A stretch of 64,000 nt of DNA from Caulobacter sp048541825 (GTDB lineage: Bacteria > Pseudomonadota > Alphaproteobacteria > Caulobacterales > Caulobacteraceae). The translations under genes were made by a program, and so were the position numbers. The notes under the pieces are model-generated. The model searched no databases. It saw only the letters and a list, made by a program, of their open reading frames with translations, and was not told the DNA's origin. Numbering within the stretch: the stretch's first letter is position 1; each line of letters starts with the position of its first letter. Below are positions 25,939 through 35,359 of this stretch, one piece after another. The DNA lies in the NCBI RefSeq assembly GCF_048541825.1, contig NZ_CP183332.1, positions 3,286,001-3,350,000 of the forward strand, in the 5' to 3' direction.

Positions 25939-27516
25939 CTATTCGGCAGCCAGTGGCGCTTCAGCCACAGGTTTCCACCTCAACCGGGGCTTGCGGGCCG
26001 CCAGAGTCTCGTCGAGGCGCTTGAGGGGGGCGTGGAAAGGCGCGCCCTTGAAGCGATCGACATCGCCGGCCTTGGCGGCGCCGGCGAGGGCGCGCAGCGC
26101 CACCACGAAACGATCCAGCTCCTGCTTGCTCTCGGTTTCGGTCGGCTCGATCAGCATCGCGCCATGGACGACGAGCGGGAAATACATGGTCATCGGGTGG
26201 AAACCCTCGTCGATCATCGCCTTGGCGAAGTCGAGCGTGGTCACGCCGGTGCCTTCCAGCCAGCTGTCGTCGAACAGGGCTTCGTGCATGCACGGCCCGT
26301 CCGGGAAGGCCGGGCTCATCACGTCCGACAGGCGGGCCTTGAGGTAGTTGGCGTTGAGGACCGCATCCTCGGCCACCTGCCGCAGGCCGTCAGCCCCGTG
26401 GCTGAGCATGTAGGCATAGGCGCGGGTGTACATGCCCATCTGCCCATGGAAGGCGCTCATCCGACCAAAGGCGGTTTCGGCGCCTGCCTCACCGGCATGT
26501 TCGACCAGGGCGAAGCCATCATCGCCGTGAACGAGCCAGGGGGTGGGCGCGAAGGGCGCAAGCGCCTCGCTGAGCACCACCGGACCCGCGCCGGGTCCGC
26601 CGCCGCCGTGGGGCGTCGAGAAGGTCTTGTGCAGGTTGATGTGCATGGCGTCGACGCCCAGATCACCCGGCCGCACCCGGCCGACGATGGCGTTGAAGTT
26701 GGCGCCGTCGCAGTAAAAATAGGCCCCGGCCGCATGGGTCAGGCGCGCGATCTCGACGACGTCGCGTTCGAACAGGCCGCAGGTATTGGGATTGGTGACC
26801 ATGATGGCGGCCACGTGGTCGCCGAGCTTGGACGCCAGGTCGGCCAGGTCGACCCGGCCATCAGCGGTCTGGGCGATCTCGACCACCGTATAGCCGACGA
26901 AGGCCGCCGTGGCGGGGTTGGTGCCGTGGGCGCTGGTCGGGGCCAGGACGGTCTTGCGATGCCCCTGCCCATTGGCTTCATGGGCGGCGCGGATGGCCAG
27001 CATGCCGCACATTTCGCCGTGGGCGCCGGCCTTGGGCGTCAGGGCTACAGCGGGCATGCCGGTCAGGGTCTTCAGCCAATGGGCCAGGCGGTCCATCAGC
27101 TGCAGGGCGCCCTGCACGGTCGATTGCGGCTGCAGAGGGTGGATGTCAGCAAAGCCTGGCAGGCGCGCCATCTTCTCGTTCAGGCGCGGGTTGTGCTTCA
27201 TCGTGCACGAGCCCAGCGGATACAGCGCCAGGTCGATGGCGTGGTTCTTCTGGCTCAGGCGCACATAGTGGCGCACGGTTTCGGGCTCCGAGAGACCCGG
27301 CAGGCCGATCGGTGCGGTGCGCAGCAGCCCGCCCAGGTCGTCAGCGGGGGCCGAGGCTTCCGGCAGATCCACGCCGGTCTTGTTCCAGCCGCCCAGTTCA
27401 AAGATCAGGGCTTCGTCCTGCAGCAAACCACGGGCCCCGGTCAGGGTCTGGTGGCTATCCACGGTGTCATTGGCGGTTTCGGGACGGGTCGGCCGTCCGA
27501 CGCTGTTCATGCTCAT
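25939..27516 (-). CDS. gcvPB: Glycine dehydrogenase (decarboxylating) subunit 2
   Basis: C-terminal half of the split glycine decarboxylase (P-protein), 525 residues. It binds pyridoxal phosphate through the lysine in HINLHKTFSTPHGGGGPGAGP and acts with subunit 1 to decarboxylate glycine and load the aminomethyl group on GcvH. It starts at the ATG overlapping the gcvPA stop (ATGA, 27513-27516); a second ATG is two codons later. The open frame continues to 27984 only as shadow inside gcvPA. Last gene of the riboswitch-controlled operon. Confidence 0.95.
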   Translation of the reverse strand: MSMNSVGRPTRPETANDTVDSHQTLTGARGLLQDEALIFELGGWNKTGVDLPEASAPADDLGGLLRTAPIGLPGLSEPETVRHYVRLSQKNHAIDLALYPLGSCTMKHNPRLNEKMARLPGFADIHPLQPQSTVQGALQLMDRLAHWLKTLTGMPAVALTPKAGAHGEMCGMLAIRAAHEANGQGHRKTVLAPTSAHGTNPATAAFVGYTVVEIAQTADGRVDLADLASKLGDHVAAIMVTNPNTCGLFERDVVEIARLTHAAGAYFYCDGANFNAIVGRVRPGDLGVDAMHINLHKTFSTPHGGGGPGAGPVVLSEALAPFAPTPWLVHGDDGFALVEHAGEAGAETAFGRMSAFHGQMGMYTRAYAYMLSHGADGLRQVAEDAVLNANYLKARLSDVMSPAFPDGPCMHEALFDDSWLEGTGVTTLDFAKAMIDEGFHPMTMYFPLVVHGAMLIEPTETESKQELDRFVVALRALAGAAKAGDVDRFKGAPFHAPLKRLDETLAARKPRLRWKPVAEAPLAAE

Positions 27517-28859
27517 TGGGAGATGACCTTGGCCAGAACCTTGGCGAAGAAGGTGATGTCGATATCGAGGGTGGTCTCGGTGGCGGCCACCAGCAGAACG
27601 TCGTCGAGGCCGGCATGGGCGTCGAGGCGCGAGAACGGCACCCCGGCGATGATGCCGTGACCGGCCAGGGTCTCGACGACCTCGGCGGCCTTGCCGGGCA
27701 CGCGGATGGCGAACTCGTTGAAGAACCGCGTGGTCAGGATCTCGACGCCGGGGACGGCGGCCAGGGCGTCGCGCAGGGCGCGAGCCTTGTCGTGGTTGAT
27801 CGCCGCCAGCTGGCGTAGCCCCACCTCGCCCAGCAGGCTCATATGGATGCTGAAGGCCAGGGCGCACAGGCCGCTGTTGGTGCAGATATTGGACGTCGCC
27901 TTGTCGCGGCGGATGTGTTGCTCGCGGGTCGACAGGGTGAGGACGAAGCCGCGACGGCCGTCGGCGTCGACGGTCTCGCCGCACAGCCGGCCCGGGGCCT
28001 GGCGGATGTATTTTTCCTTGCAGGCAAACAGACCGACATAGGGACCGCCGAAGTTCAGGCCGTTGCCGATCGACTGGCCCTCGGCCACGACGATGTCGGC
28101 GCCCATCTCGCCAGGCGACTTCAGCAGGCCCAGCGAAACGACCTCGGTGGTGACCACGATCAGCAGGGCGCCAGCGGCCTGGGCGGCGGCGGCGATCTTG
28201 CTGACATCGGTGGCCGTGCCGAACACGTTGGGAGTCTGCACGACGACGCAGGCGGTGTCGGCGTCGATGGCGGCGATCACCGCGTCCTCGGCGTCGATGG
28301 CGACGGCCAGGCGCTGGGTGGCGACGCCGGCCGCGTGGGCCAGGGTGTCGATGGTTTCGACATAGTGCGGGTGCACCCCGCCCGACATCACCGCCTTGTT
28401 GCGGCGGGTGACGCGGGTGGCCATCATCACCGCTTCAGCAGCGGCGGTGGACCCGTCATAGAGCGAGGCATTGGCCACATCCATGCCGGTCAGGGCCGCA
28501 ACCTGGGTCTGGAACTCGAACAGCACCTGCAGCGTGCCCTGGGCGATTTCCGGCTGGTAGGGCGTGTAGCTGGTCAGGAACTCCGACCGCTGGATGATGT
28601 GATCGACCGTGGCCGGCACATGGTGGCGATAGGCCCCCGCGCCACAGAAAAACGGCCCCTCCCCCGCTGCCCGATTGCGCTTGGCCAGGGCCGACATCTC
28701 GCGCTCGACCTCCAGTTCGCCGGCGTGCAGCGGCAGGTCGACGGTTCCGGAACGCTGGGCGGAGGCGGGGACGTCGACGAACAGGGCGTCGATCGAGTCC
28801 ACACCGATGACGCCAAGCATCTCGGCGCGATCTTCGGGCGTGAGGGGGAGGTAACGCAT
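27513..28859 (-). CDS. gcvPA: Glycine dehydrogenase (decarboxylating) subunit 1
   Basis: N-terminal half of the two-subunit P-protein, 448 residues, beginning MRYLPLTPEDRAEMLGVIGV as in the family. It shows FCGAGAYRHHVPATVDHIIQRSEF and YTPYQPEIAQGTLQ, which are strongly conserved. It lacks the PLP lysine, which is in subunit 2. Four-base overlap with gcvPB. A perfect 11-pair hairpin lies in the 51-base gap to gcvH. Confidence 0.95.
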   Translation of the reverse strand: MRYLPLTPEDRAEMLGVIGVDSIDALFVDVPASAQRSGTVDLPLHAGELEVEREMSALAKRNRAAGEGPFFCGAGAYRHHVPATVDHIIQRSEFLTSYTPYQPEIAQGTLQVLFEFQTQVAALTGMDVANASLYDGSTAAAEAVMMATRVTRRNKAVMSGGVHPHYVETIDTLAHAAGVATQRLAVAIDAEDAVIAAIDADTACVVVQTPNVFGTATDVSKIAAAAQAAGALLIVVTTEVVSLGLLKSPGEMGADIVVAEGQSIGNGLNFGGPYVGLFACKEKYIRQAPGRLCGETVDADGRRGFVLTLSTREQHIRRDKATSNICTNSGLCALAFSIHMSLLGEVGLRQLAAINHDKARALRDALAAVPGVEILTTRFFNEFAIRVPGKAAEVVETLAGHGIIAGVPFSRLDAHAGLDDVLLVAATETTLDIDITFFAKVLAKVISQ

Positions 28860-28876
28860 GGGGAGGAGCCTGTGCT

Positions 28877-28904
28877 TGTCATCCCGGCCTGAACCGGGAT
28901 GACA
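28877..28904. repeat. Perfect hairpin between gcvH and gcvPA
   Basis: TGTCATCCCGG, six bases, CCGGGATGACA: eleven perfect pairs. Sequences of this TGTCATCCCGG type recur as short palindromes in many proteobacterial genomes. Inside the gcv operon it could cause partial termination or mRNA stabilisation after gcvH. There is no T run on either strand. Confidence 0.65.
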
Positions 28905-28910
28905 GGAAAA

Positions 28911-29276
28911 TCAGAGGGTCGAGAGGAAGGCTTCGTAGGCGTCGCGGTCCATCAGGGCCTCGACTTCCGAAGGGTTCGACAGCTTGAGCTTGGCGAACCA
29001 GCCGCCGGCTTCCGGCACGGCGTTGACCGTCTCAGGCGCGTCGCCCAGGGCGGCATTGGCTTCGACCACCTCGCCCGACACCGGGGCGTAGACGTCGGAA
29101 GCGGCCTTGACGCTCTCGACCACGGCCAGGCCGTCGCCCTGCTTCACGGTCTTGCCGACCTCCGGCACCTCGACGAACACAACGTCGCCCAGTTGCTCGG
29201 CGGCGTAGGCGGTGATGCCGACGGTGGCGATGTCGCCTTCGACGGCGACCCATTCATGGTCTTTGGTGAAGCGCAT
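28911..29276 (-). CDS. gcvH: Glycine cleavage system H protein
   Basis: 121-residue lipoyl carrier that shuttles the aminomethyl group between P, T and L proteins. The lipoylated lysine is Lys57 in VVESVKAASDVYAP; the N terminus MRFTKDHEWV is conserved. It sits 17 bases after gcvT and before gcvPA, in the standard T-H-PA-PB order. Confidence 0.97.
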   Translation of the reverse strand: MRFTKDHEWVAVEGDIATVGITAYAAEQLGDVVFVEVPEVGKTVKQGDGLAVVESVKAASDVYAPVSGEVVEANAALGDAPETVNAVPEAGGWFAKLKLSNPSEVEALMDRDAYEAFLSTL

Positions 29277-29293
29277 CTTTTCCGGCCCTTGGA

Positions 29294-30406
29294 TTAGAGT
29301 TTGCGAACGTAACGATTGGGAACGAACGGCGAGGCCACGACCTCCGCCGCCTGCGGCTTGCCGCGAACGATGACTTTCAGCTGCGCGCCGATGACCGCCA
29401 GGGCGGGTGGGACGAAGCCGATGGCGATGGCGCCGCCAACGCTGGGGCCAAAGCCGCCGCTGGTAACGACGCCGACCACGGCGCCGGTCTCGTCAGCGAT
29501 CTCGGCGCCTTCGCGGGCCGGGGCGCCTTCCAGAACGCGCAGATTGACCCGCACGCGCTTCAGCTCGCCGGCCAGTTCCCGGGAAATGCGCTCGACGCCC
29601 AGGTAGTCGCCGGCCTCGCGGCGGCTCTTGCCGATGGCGAAGTTCATCCCGGCCTCGATCGGCGAGACGGTCTCGTCCATGTCGTGGCCATAGAGCGGCA
29701 GGCCGGCTTCCAGGCGCAGGCTGTCGCGGGCGCCCAGGCCGATGGCCTTCACGCGCTCGTCTTGCAGCAGGGTGTTCCAGATGCGCGCGGCCTCGGCAGC
29801 CGGCACCGAGATCTCGTAGCCGTCCTCGCCGGTATAGCCCGAGCGGGAGATGATGGCGTCGACGCCGAACGCGGTCAGGGCGGCGGTGTCCATGAACACC
29901 ATGCTCGCGGCCTCAGGAACGTGGGCGGCCAGCACGGCGGCAGCCTCGGGGCCCTGCAGCGCCAGCAGCGCGCGGCCTTCCAGACGCTCGACGGTCGCTT
30001 CGCCCTCAAGGGCCTTGGCGATGATGGCGTAGTCGTTGTCCTTGCAGGCGCCATTGACCACGATGAACAGGCCATCGTCGTCAGGTCGCGCGGTCATCAG
30101 GTCGTCGATCACCCCGCCCTGCGCGTTCAGCAGCACGGCATAGCGCTGCTTGCCGGGCTTGAGGCCCTGATAGTCGGCCGAAACCAGCTTCTCGAAGCTC
30201 TTGGCGGGATTAGCGCCGCGCAGCCGGGCCTGGCCCATATGCGAGACGTCGAACAGGCCCGCGTGCTCTCGGGTCCACAGATGCTCTTTCAGCACCCCGT
30301 CCTTGTACTGCACCGGCATGGAATAGCCCGCGAACGGCACCATGCGGGCGCCGGCGGCGACATGCGCGTCGAACAGGGGCGTCTTCTTGAGATCTTGGTC
30401 GGACAC
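29294..30406 (-). CDS. gcvT: Glycine cleavage system aminomethyltransferase
   Basis: Tetrahydrofolate-dependent T-protein, 370 residues, which releases ammonia and forms methylene-THF from the GcvH-bound intermediate. Conserved segments are FDVSHMGQ near the N terminus, GYTGEDGYEI in the middle and the C-terminal barrel domain. The GTG at 30406 (VSDQDLKKTPLFDAHVAAG) is the start: TGGAG lies eight bases upstream and the length then fits the family. The longer frame to 30499 runs into the glycine riboswitch and is not translated. First gene of the gcv operon. Confidence 0.95.
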   Translation of the reverse strand: MSDQDLKKTPLFDAHVAAGARMVPFAGYSMPVQYKDGVLKEHLWTREHAGLFDVSHMGQARLRGANPAKSFEKLVSADYQGLKPGKQRYAVLLNAQGGVIDDLMTARPDDDGLFIVVNGACKDNDYAIIAKALEGEATVERLEGRALLALQGPEAAAVLAAHVPEAASMVFMDTAALTAFGVDAIISRSGYTGEDGYEISVPAAEAARIWNTLLQDERVKAIGLGARDSLRLEAGLPLYGHDMDETVSPIEAGMNFAIGKSRREAGDYLGVERISRELAGELKRVRVNLRVLEGAPAREGAEIADETGAVVGVVTSGGFGPSVGGAIAIGFVPPALAVIGAQLKVIVRGKPQAAEVVASPFVPNRYVRKL

Positions 30407-30442
30407 GCGGGGGCTCCAAACGGGGACGGCGCTGCTAGCCCG

Positions 30443-30690
30443 GCTTTCACCAGACGATAGCGCCCCCGCTGTCCCTTTGACCTGAGAGATTCCGGCCACC
30501 CTTCAAAGTGAAAAGGGCGCGACCTTGCTCCTTCGGCGGACAATCCAACTCCCTGTTCTAAAGGAGAGCAGACTGCCTCTTTCCAGCGTTCCTAAACCCG
30601 CGCGGTCCTTTTGCCTGAGCGTTTCCGGGGCGGTTGCGCCTTCGGCCTCGGGACGCGAATCCCGATGTCTCCCGCGTGGGTCAGCGGCTC
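30443..30690 (-). promoter_or_regulatory. Tandem glycine riboswitch upstream of gcvT
   Basis: Two glycine aptamers in series on the minus strand. The promoter-proximal one contains CGGGAGA (near 30675), CCGAAGGCGCAA (near 30640) and ACGCTCAGGCAAAAGGACCG (30620-30601). The second contains CGCCGAAGGAGCAAGG (near 30538-30523), then ATCTCTCAGGTCAAAGGGACAG (about 30492-30471) and TCTGG (near 30452). These are the hallmark conserved blocks of the class. The gcvT start is about 37 bases past the end, so glycine binding should switch on the glycine-cleavage operon. The outer boundaries are approximate. Confidence 0.93.
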
Positions 30691-30867
30691 AATGCTGGAG
30701 GGGGCGCGGGGAGTCAAGCGCGAGACCAAGCGCCGACCCCCTTTCGAAACACTCAAAACGGGTATTGGGGGCTCAGCTATCGCCTGAGACACATAGCCGC
30801 AGCCGGGGCTGCCGGCCTGTTAACCAACCCAAGCTGAACTGCAAGGACGACCAGCGCGGACCCGGCC
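30691..30867. other. Divergent region between the gcv riboswitch and the chemoreceptor gene
   Basis: 177 bases that must contain the gcv promoter (minus) and the chemoreceptor promoter (plus). I see no clear hexamer pair, repeat or small gene. A purine-rich GCAAGGACGA lies shortly before the chemoreceptor ATG. Confidence 0.4.
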
Positions 30868-32667
30868 ATGAACCTCAAACTTCGAGACGCTCTGAACCTC
30901 TTTGCCGGAGCCTTGCTGCTGGGCTTCATCCTGGCCACGGCCACAGCCGTATTCTCTCTCATTGAACTCAGGGTCGGCGGACCTTTGTCAAAGAAGCAGG
31001 CCCATGCCTATGAGCTGCTGGCCGACATCCTGCCGCCACCGCTCTTCCTGGTCGAGGCGATGCTCCTCGTGCACCACGGCGCCGAGGACACCGGCCAGGC
31101 CGAGGCCACACTGGCGACCTTGCAGACGCTCAAGAGCCAGGATGAGCAGCGTCGGGACTATTGGCGGAAGGCTGACCTGCCGAAGGAAACCCAGGTTGCC
31201 CTGGATCAATCGCAGACCGAAATGGACGCCTTCTGGGCTGTGGTAGAGAAGAAGTACGCTCCCGCCCTGAAGGCCGGCGACATCATCGCCATCAATACGA
31301 CCCTTGCCGAGCTGGAGCCGATCTATGCGCGTCACCGCAAAGTGATCGACAGCCTCACGGTCATGGCCGCTGAAACTGCGGCCAATTCGGTGATCGTGGC
31401 TGAGCATAACACCAAGATCGCGTTTAGCCTGCTGGCCGCGACGACCCTGCTGATGCTGGCGCTCGTGGTGATCGGCACCAAGACCCTGCGAAACTTCCTG
31501 GTGACACCCCTCTCCAAAGTCTCCGCCTACATGGGACAGTTGGCGGCCGGTGATTTCACCCATGAGGTGCCGATGCGGGGACGCGCTGATGAAATCGGCG
31601 ACATGGCCCGTTCGGTCGACAGTTTCCGGACAGCATCGCTGGAGCGACAGGCTGCCAAAGCGGCTGAGCATCTGAAGGCGGCTCAGGAGCAGGATTGGGC
31701 GGCCGAGGCGGCACGAGCCGATGAACGCACGCTGCGACAGAAGGTCGTCGAATGCCTGGGATCCGGCCTGAGGCAGTTGGCGGAGGGCGATCTGACCCGC
31801 CGGGTCAACGAAACCTTCCCGCGGGAGTTCGAGCGCCTGCGGGCCGACTTCAACAGCTCTCTGGAAACACTCGAAGAGACCATGAGCCGAGTCCTGGACA
31901 GCACGAGCGCGGTCGACAGCGGCTCCCGCGAAATCTCCTCCGCCTCGGACGACCTGGCGCGCCGCACTGAGCAACAGGCCGCCAATCTGCAAGAGACGGC
32001 CGCTGCGCTCGGTGAGGTGACCGCCACCATCCGGCAGACGGCCGCGAACGCCTCGGAAGCTCAAAAGGCCACAGCGGTAAGCCGCACCATGGTTGGCAAG
32101 TCCAGCGCCGTGGCCAACGAGGCCATAACCGCCATGGAGCGCATCGACGCCTCATCGCAGAAGATCGGCCAGATCATCGGTGTGATCGACGAGATCGCCT
32201 TCCAGACCAACCTGCTGGCGCTGAACGCCGGGGTCGAAGCCGCCCGGGCCGGCGAGGCGGGCCGAGGTTTCGCCGTGGTCGCCCAGGAAGTGCGCGCCCT
32301 GGCCCAGCGATCGGCCAACGCCGCCAAGGAGATCAAGACTCTGGTCACCGAGTCCTCGGACAGCGTCCAGAGCGGCGTAGGACTGGTCGTCCGGGTGGGC
32401 GAAGAACTGGCAGGCGTCGTCGATCATTTCGGAAGGATCGAGTCGTTGATCAGCACGATCGCCTCTGCCGCCCAGCAGCAGGCGATCGGTCTTGCTGAGG
32501 TCAACACCGCCGTCGGGCAAATGGATCAGGTCACCCAGCAGAACGCCGCCATGGTCGAACAGACCACCGCAGCGAGCCACAGCCTGACCCGGGAAGCCGG
32601 CGAGCTGGGCAAGCTGATCAAGCGCTTTACCGTAAGCAAGACATCCGCGACCAGCCAGGCGGCGTAA
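30868..32667 (+). CDS. Methyl-accepting chemotaxis protein
   Basis: 599-residue membrane chemoreceptor. TM1 is about residues 10-31 (LFAGALLLGFILATATAVFSL), followed by a helical periplasmic sensor of about 150 residues, then TM2 (SLLAATTLLMLALVVIGT). HAMP-type segments come next (LVTPLSKVSAYMGQLAAGDFTHEVP and a second LRQLAEGDLTRRVNETFP). The signalling hairpin holds the invariant IIGVIDEIAFQTNLLALNAGVEAARAGEAGRGFAVVAQEVR tip (about 445-485). It has no obvious CheR/CheB pentapeptide tail and ends in Ala-Ala. The ligand is unknown; no che genes are adjacent. Confidence 0.94.
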   Translation: MNLKLRDALNLFAGALLLGFILATATAVFSLIELRVGGPLSKKQAHAYELLADILPPPLFLVEAMLLVHHGAEDTGQAEATLATLQTLKSQDEQRRDYWRKADLPKETQVALDQSQTEMDAFWAVVEKKYAPALKAGDIIAINTTLAELEPIYARHRKVIDSLTVMAAETAANSVIVAEHNTKIAFSLLAATTLLMLALVVIGTKTLRNFLVTPLSKVSAYMGQLAAGDFTHEVPMRGRADEIGDMARSVDSFRTASLERQAAKAAEHLKAAQEQDWAAEAARADERTLRQKVVECLGSGLRQLAEGDLTRRVNETFPREFERLRADFNSSLETLEETMSRVLDSTSAVDSGSREISSASDDLARRTEQQAANLQETAAALGEVTATIRQTAANASEAQKATAVSRTMVGKSSAVANEAITAMERIDASSQKIGQIIGVIDEIAFQTNLLALNAGVEAARAGEAGRGFAVVAQEVRALAQRSANAAKEIKTLVTESSDSVQSGVGLVVRVGEELAGVVDHFGRIESLISTIASAAQQQAIGLAEVNTAVGQMDQVTQQNAAMVEQTTAASHSLTREAGELGKLIKRFTVSKTSATSQAA

Positions 32668-32698
32668 ACAGGCTCAAGCTCAAAGACCGGTCCGAGAC

Positions 32699-34501
32699 CT
32701 ACATCCGGTCCGGCGCTTCGATGCCCAGCAGTTCCAGGGCCTGCTCCAGTTGGCGCAGGGTCGTCTGGGCCAGGTTGAGGCGTGAGGCGCGGGTCGGCTC
32801 GTCGTCGGCGCTCATGATCGGGCAGGCCGCATAAAACTTCGAGAAGGTCTGAGCCAGCTTGTAGGCGTGCTCGGCCACGAAGTTGGGGGCCTTTTTGTCA
32901 TAGGCCTCGGTCAGCGCGCCCTCGAAGGCGTCCAGCAGCATGGCCAGGTCGCGCTCGGCCGGCTGGCCGATGACGATCCGACCGGCCTGAACACCCGCTT
33001 CAGCGGCCTTGCGCAGCACGCTCTTGATGCGCACCGACTGGTACAGCAGGTAGGGCCCGGTCTTGCCCTCGAAACTGGTGAAGCGATCGAGATCGAAGAC
33101 GTAGGACGTGCCGCGGAAGTTCTGCAGGTCGGCGAACTTCAGAGCCGCGATCCCCACCTTGTGGGCGGTGTCCTCGAAGGCTTCCTCTGACAGCTCGGCG
33201 CCGAGGCCGGCTTCGCGCAGGCGCTCGCGGGCCTTTTCGCGGGCCATCTCGATCAGGTCGTGCAGCTTCAGGACGCCACCGGCGCGGGTCTTGAACGGCT
33301 TGCCGTCGCTGCCGTTCATGGTGCCAAAGCCGATATGCTCCAGCGTGCCAGGCTCGGCATAGCCGGCCAGATAGGCGGCGCGGAATACCGTCTCGAAGTG
33401 ATCGGCCTGACGTTGGTCAACGCAGTAGAGAATCAGGTGCGGGTCAAAGGTGCTGCGCCGGTCCAGAATTGTGGCCAGATCGGTCGTGCCATACATGGCC
33501 GAGCCTTCCGACGAGACCACCAGAAGGGGCAGCACGTCGCGCTTGTCGCCTTCCTGGGCCACCCGGACGATGCGCGCGCCCTGGTCCTCGACCAGCAGGC
33601 CCTTGTCCTGCAGCTGGCGCACCATCGGCGCGATCAGCTCCTGGACGTCGCTCTCGCCCTTCCACAGGTCGAAGTCGACGCCAAGGGCGTGGAACTCGCG
33701 CTCCAGCGCCACGCGGCTGACATTGACGAAATGGCGCCACAGCAGCCGGTAGCCGAAGCGGCCGTTCTGCAGCTCGGCGGTCGCCCGACGGGCCCGCTCC
33801 TTGTAGTCGAGATCTTCCTTCTGACGGGCCGACGCCAGGGGATACAGGCGGTCCAGGTCAGCCAAGCTGACCAGCGGAACGAACTCCGCCAGCACCTTGT
33901 CCTCGTCGGCCTTGGTGAAGCCACGCGGCGCTTCCGGCAGCTTTTCCATCAGGGCCTGGATGAACGAATGCTCGTCCATCACCGCGACGATCAGCAGGCC
34001 CATCTGGAAGCCCCAGTCGCCGAAATGGGCGTCGCCCACCACGTCGTCGCCGCGGAAACGGTAAAGGCGCTTGACCGACTCGCCGATGATCGAGGCGCGC
34101 AGGTGACCCACATGCATCGGCTTGGCGACATTGGGGCCGGCATAATCGATCAGGACGCGGCGCGGCTCCTCGACCAGGGCGGCGCCGACGCGGGGATCGG
34201 CGGCAATCTCCTTGGCGCGGGCCGACAGGGCCTCAGCGCTGACACGCATGTTGATAAAGCCGACGCCGGCGATTTCCACTGACGCCAGGCGCGGATCGCC
34301 CTTCAGGTGATCGACCACCTGCACGGCGATCTCGCGCGGATTGCGCTTGGCGCTTTTGGCGGCCGCGAGGGCGCCGTTGCACTGGAAATCGGCAAGGTCG
34401 GGCCGGTCGGACGCCGTGACACGCCCGAATTCGGGAGATAGTCCGGCGGCTTGGAAGGCGGCTGCGGCCGCCTCGCTCAAGGACCGCTTCAAATCGCTCA
34501 T
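32699..34501 (-). CDS. argS: Arginyl-tRNA synthetase
   Basis: Class I aminoacyl-tRNA synthetase, 600 residues, charging tRNA-Arg. The HIGH-type motif is HVGH at residues 130-133 (KPMHVGHLRASIIGES), after the N-terminal Add-1 domain. The C-terminal anticodon-binding DALR domain ends in RLNLAQTTLRQLEQALELLGIEAPDRM. A canonical KMSKS is degenerate (GKPFKTRAGG), as usual in many ArgS. It overlaps the following secreted-protein gene by ATGA at 34498-34501. Essential gene, very sure. Confidence 0.97.
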   Translation of the reverse strand: MSDLKRSLSEAAAAAFQAAGLSPEFGRVTASDRPDLADFQCNGALAAAKSAKRNPREIAVQVVDHLKGDPRLASVEIAGVGFINMRVSAEALSARAKEIAADPRVGAALVEEPRRVLIDYAGPNVAKPMHVGHLRASIIGESVKRLYRFRGDDVVGDAHFGDWGFQMGLLIVAVMDEHSFIQALMEKLPEAPRGFTKADEDKVLAEFVPLVSLADLDRLYPLASARQKEDLDYKERARRATAELQNGRFGYRLLWRHFVNVSRVALEREFHALGVDFDLWKGESDVQELIAPMVRQLQDKGLLVEDQGARIVRVAQEGDKRDVLPLLVVSSEGSAMYGTTDLATILDRRSTFDPHLILYCVDQRQADHFETVFRAAYLAGYAEPGTLEHIGFGTMNGSDGKPFKTRAGGVLKLHDLIEMAREKARERLREAGLGAELSEEAFEDTAHKVGIAALKFADLQNFRGTSYVFDLDRFTSFEGKTGPYLLYQSVRIKSVLRKAAEAGVQAGRIVIGQPAERDLAMLLDAFEGALTEAYDKKAPNFVAEHAYKLAQTFSKFYAACPIMSADDEPTRASRLNLAQTTLRQLEQALELLGIEAPDRM

Positions 34502-35196
34502 TGCTTGGTGGCAGTCCCTGCTTGCGCTGTCGCCTGGCCGGCATTGACCCGGAAGCGTTTGCCCTCACGGTTGAAGGCGGCCATTTCCGGGGTCACGTCG
34601 AAGCCGACCAAGACTTCAAAATTGCCGCCGCTGACCTGGGCGCCAGCGCGCGGGATGGTGATGGTCTGCAGCTGCTCGGTGGCGAAAACTCGGTCCTGGC
34701 CCGCCGGGAAGGTGATCGGCAGATCGAAATATTCCTTGGCGATGATGGACTGGTTCCGCTCGGTGACAGCAACCCAGTAGCGGTAGTTGCGCTGGGGTTC
34801 AGCGCCCTGAGGGCCGCGACCCAGCTGGAACAGCACTTCGACACGGATGCTGATCGGATCGTCGCTCTTGTAGGCGCAGCCCGACGAAATACCCTGGATC
34901 TCACCAGTATAGGCCACAGCGGCCGGGCTTTCCCGCCCGTCCTTGAACTCGACGAAGCGGCTGGCGTCGTACAGCACCTTCACATAGGGGCAGGGGCCCG
35001 CATTGCGCAGCTGGGCCAGCGGCGCTTTGGACTGGTTCCACTCCTCGTCGCGCTTCTTTTTCTTGCTGGCCTGTTCCTCGTCCTGGCCGCCCTGGTCCTG
35101 GCCGCGACCGCGAGCCTGGGCGTGAACGCTCGTCGCGGTCGCCGCGATCGAAACAGCCATCAGGGCGCTGAGGGCGACAGTGAAATGAGGGCGCAT
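34498..35196 (-). CDS. Hypothetical secreted protein upstream of argS
   Basis: 232 residues with a signal peptide (MRPHFTVALSALMAVSIAATATSVHAQA). Next comes a highly charged Gln/Lys/Glu linker (QDQGGQDEEQASKKKKRDEEW), then a compact domain with two cysteines (NAGPCPYVKVLYD and ISSGCAYKSDD). It reads as a periplasmic or outer-membrane associated beta protein conserved in Caulobacterales; I do not recognise a named family. It is translationally coupled to argS through an ATGA overlap, although the functional link is unclear. Confidence 0.82.
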   Translation of the reverse strand: MRPHFTVALSALMAVSIAATATSVHAQARGRGQDQGGQDEEQASKKKKRDEEWNQSKAPLAQLRNAGPCPYVKVLYDASRFVEFKDGRESPAAVAYTGEIQGISSGCAYKSDDPISIRVEVLFQLGRGPQGAEPQRNYRYWVAVTERNQSIIAKEYFDLPITFPAGQDRVFATEQLQTITIPRAGAQVSGGNFEVLVGFDVTPEMAAFNREGKRFRVNAGQATAQAGTATKQ

Positions 35197-35359
35197 GAAA
35201 CGTCCGGTCAGAAATGAAAGAGCCTGAAGGGGCGCATGCCCCAGTCGGCGTCATGCAGCCTGATAAAGGCATATGCGTGACGTCGCAATGTACTGCTTTG
35301 GACGCTGACTTGAGCGCGGGCGCTGGCGCTGGCGCCGTCGAACGCTTAGGTTCCAGCCC

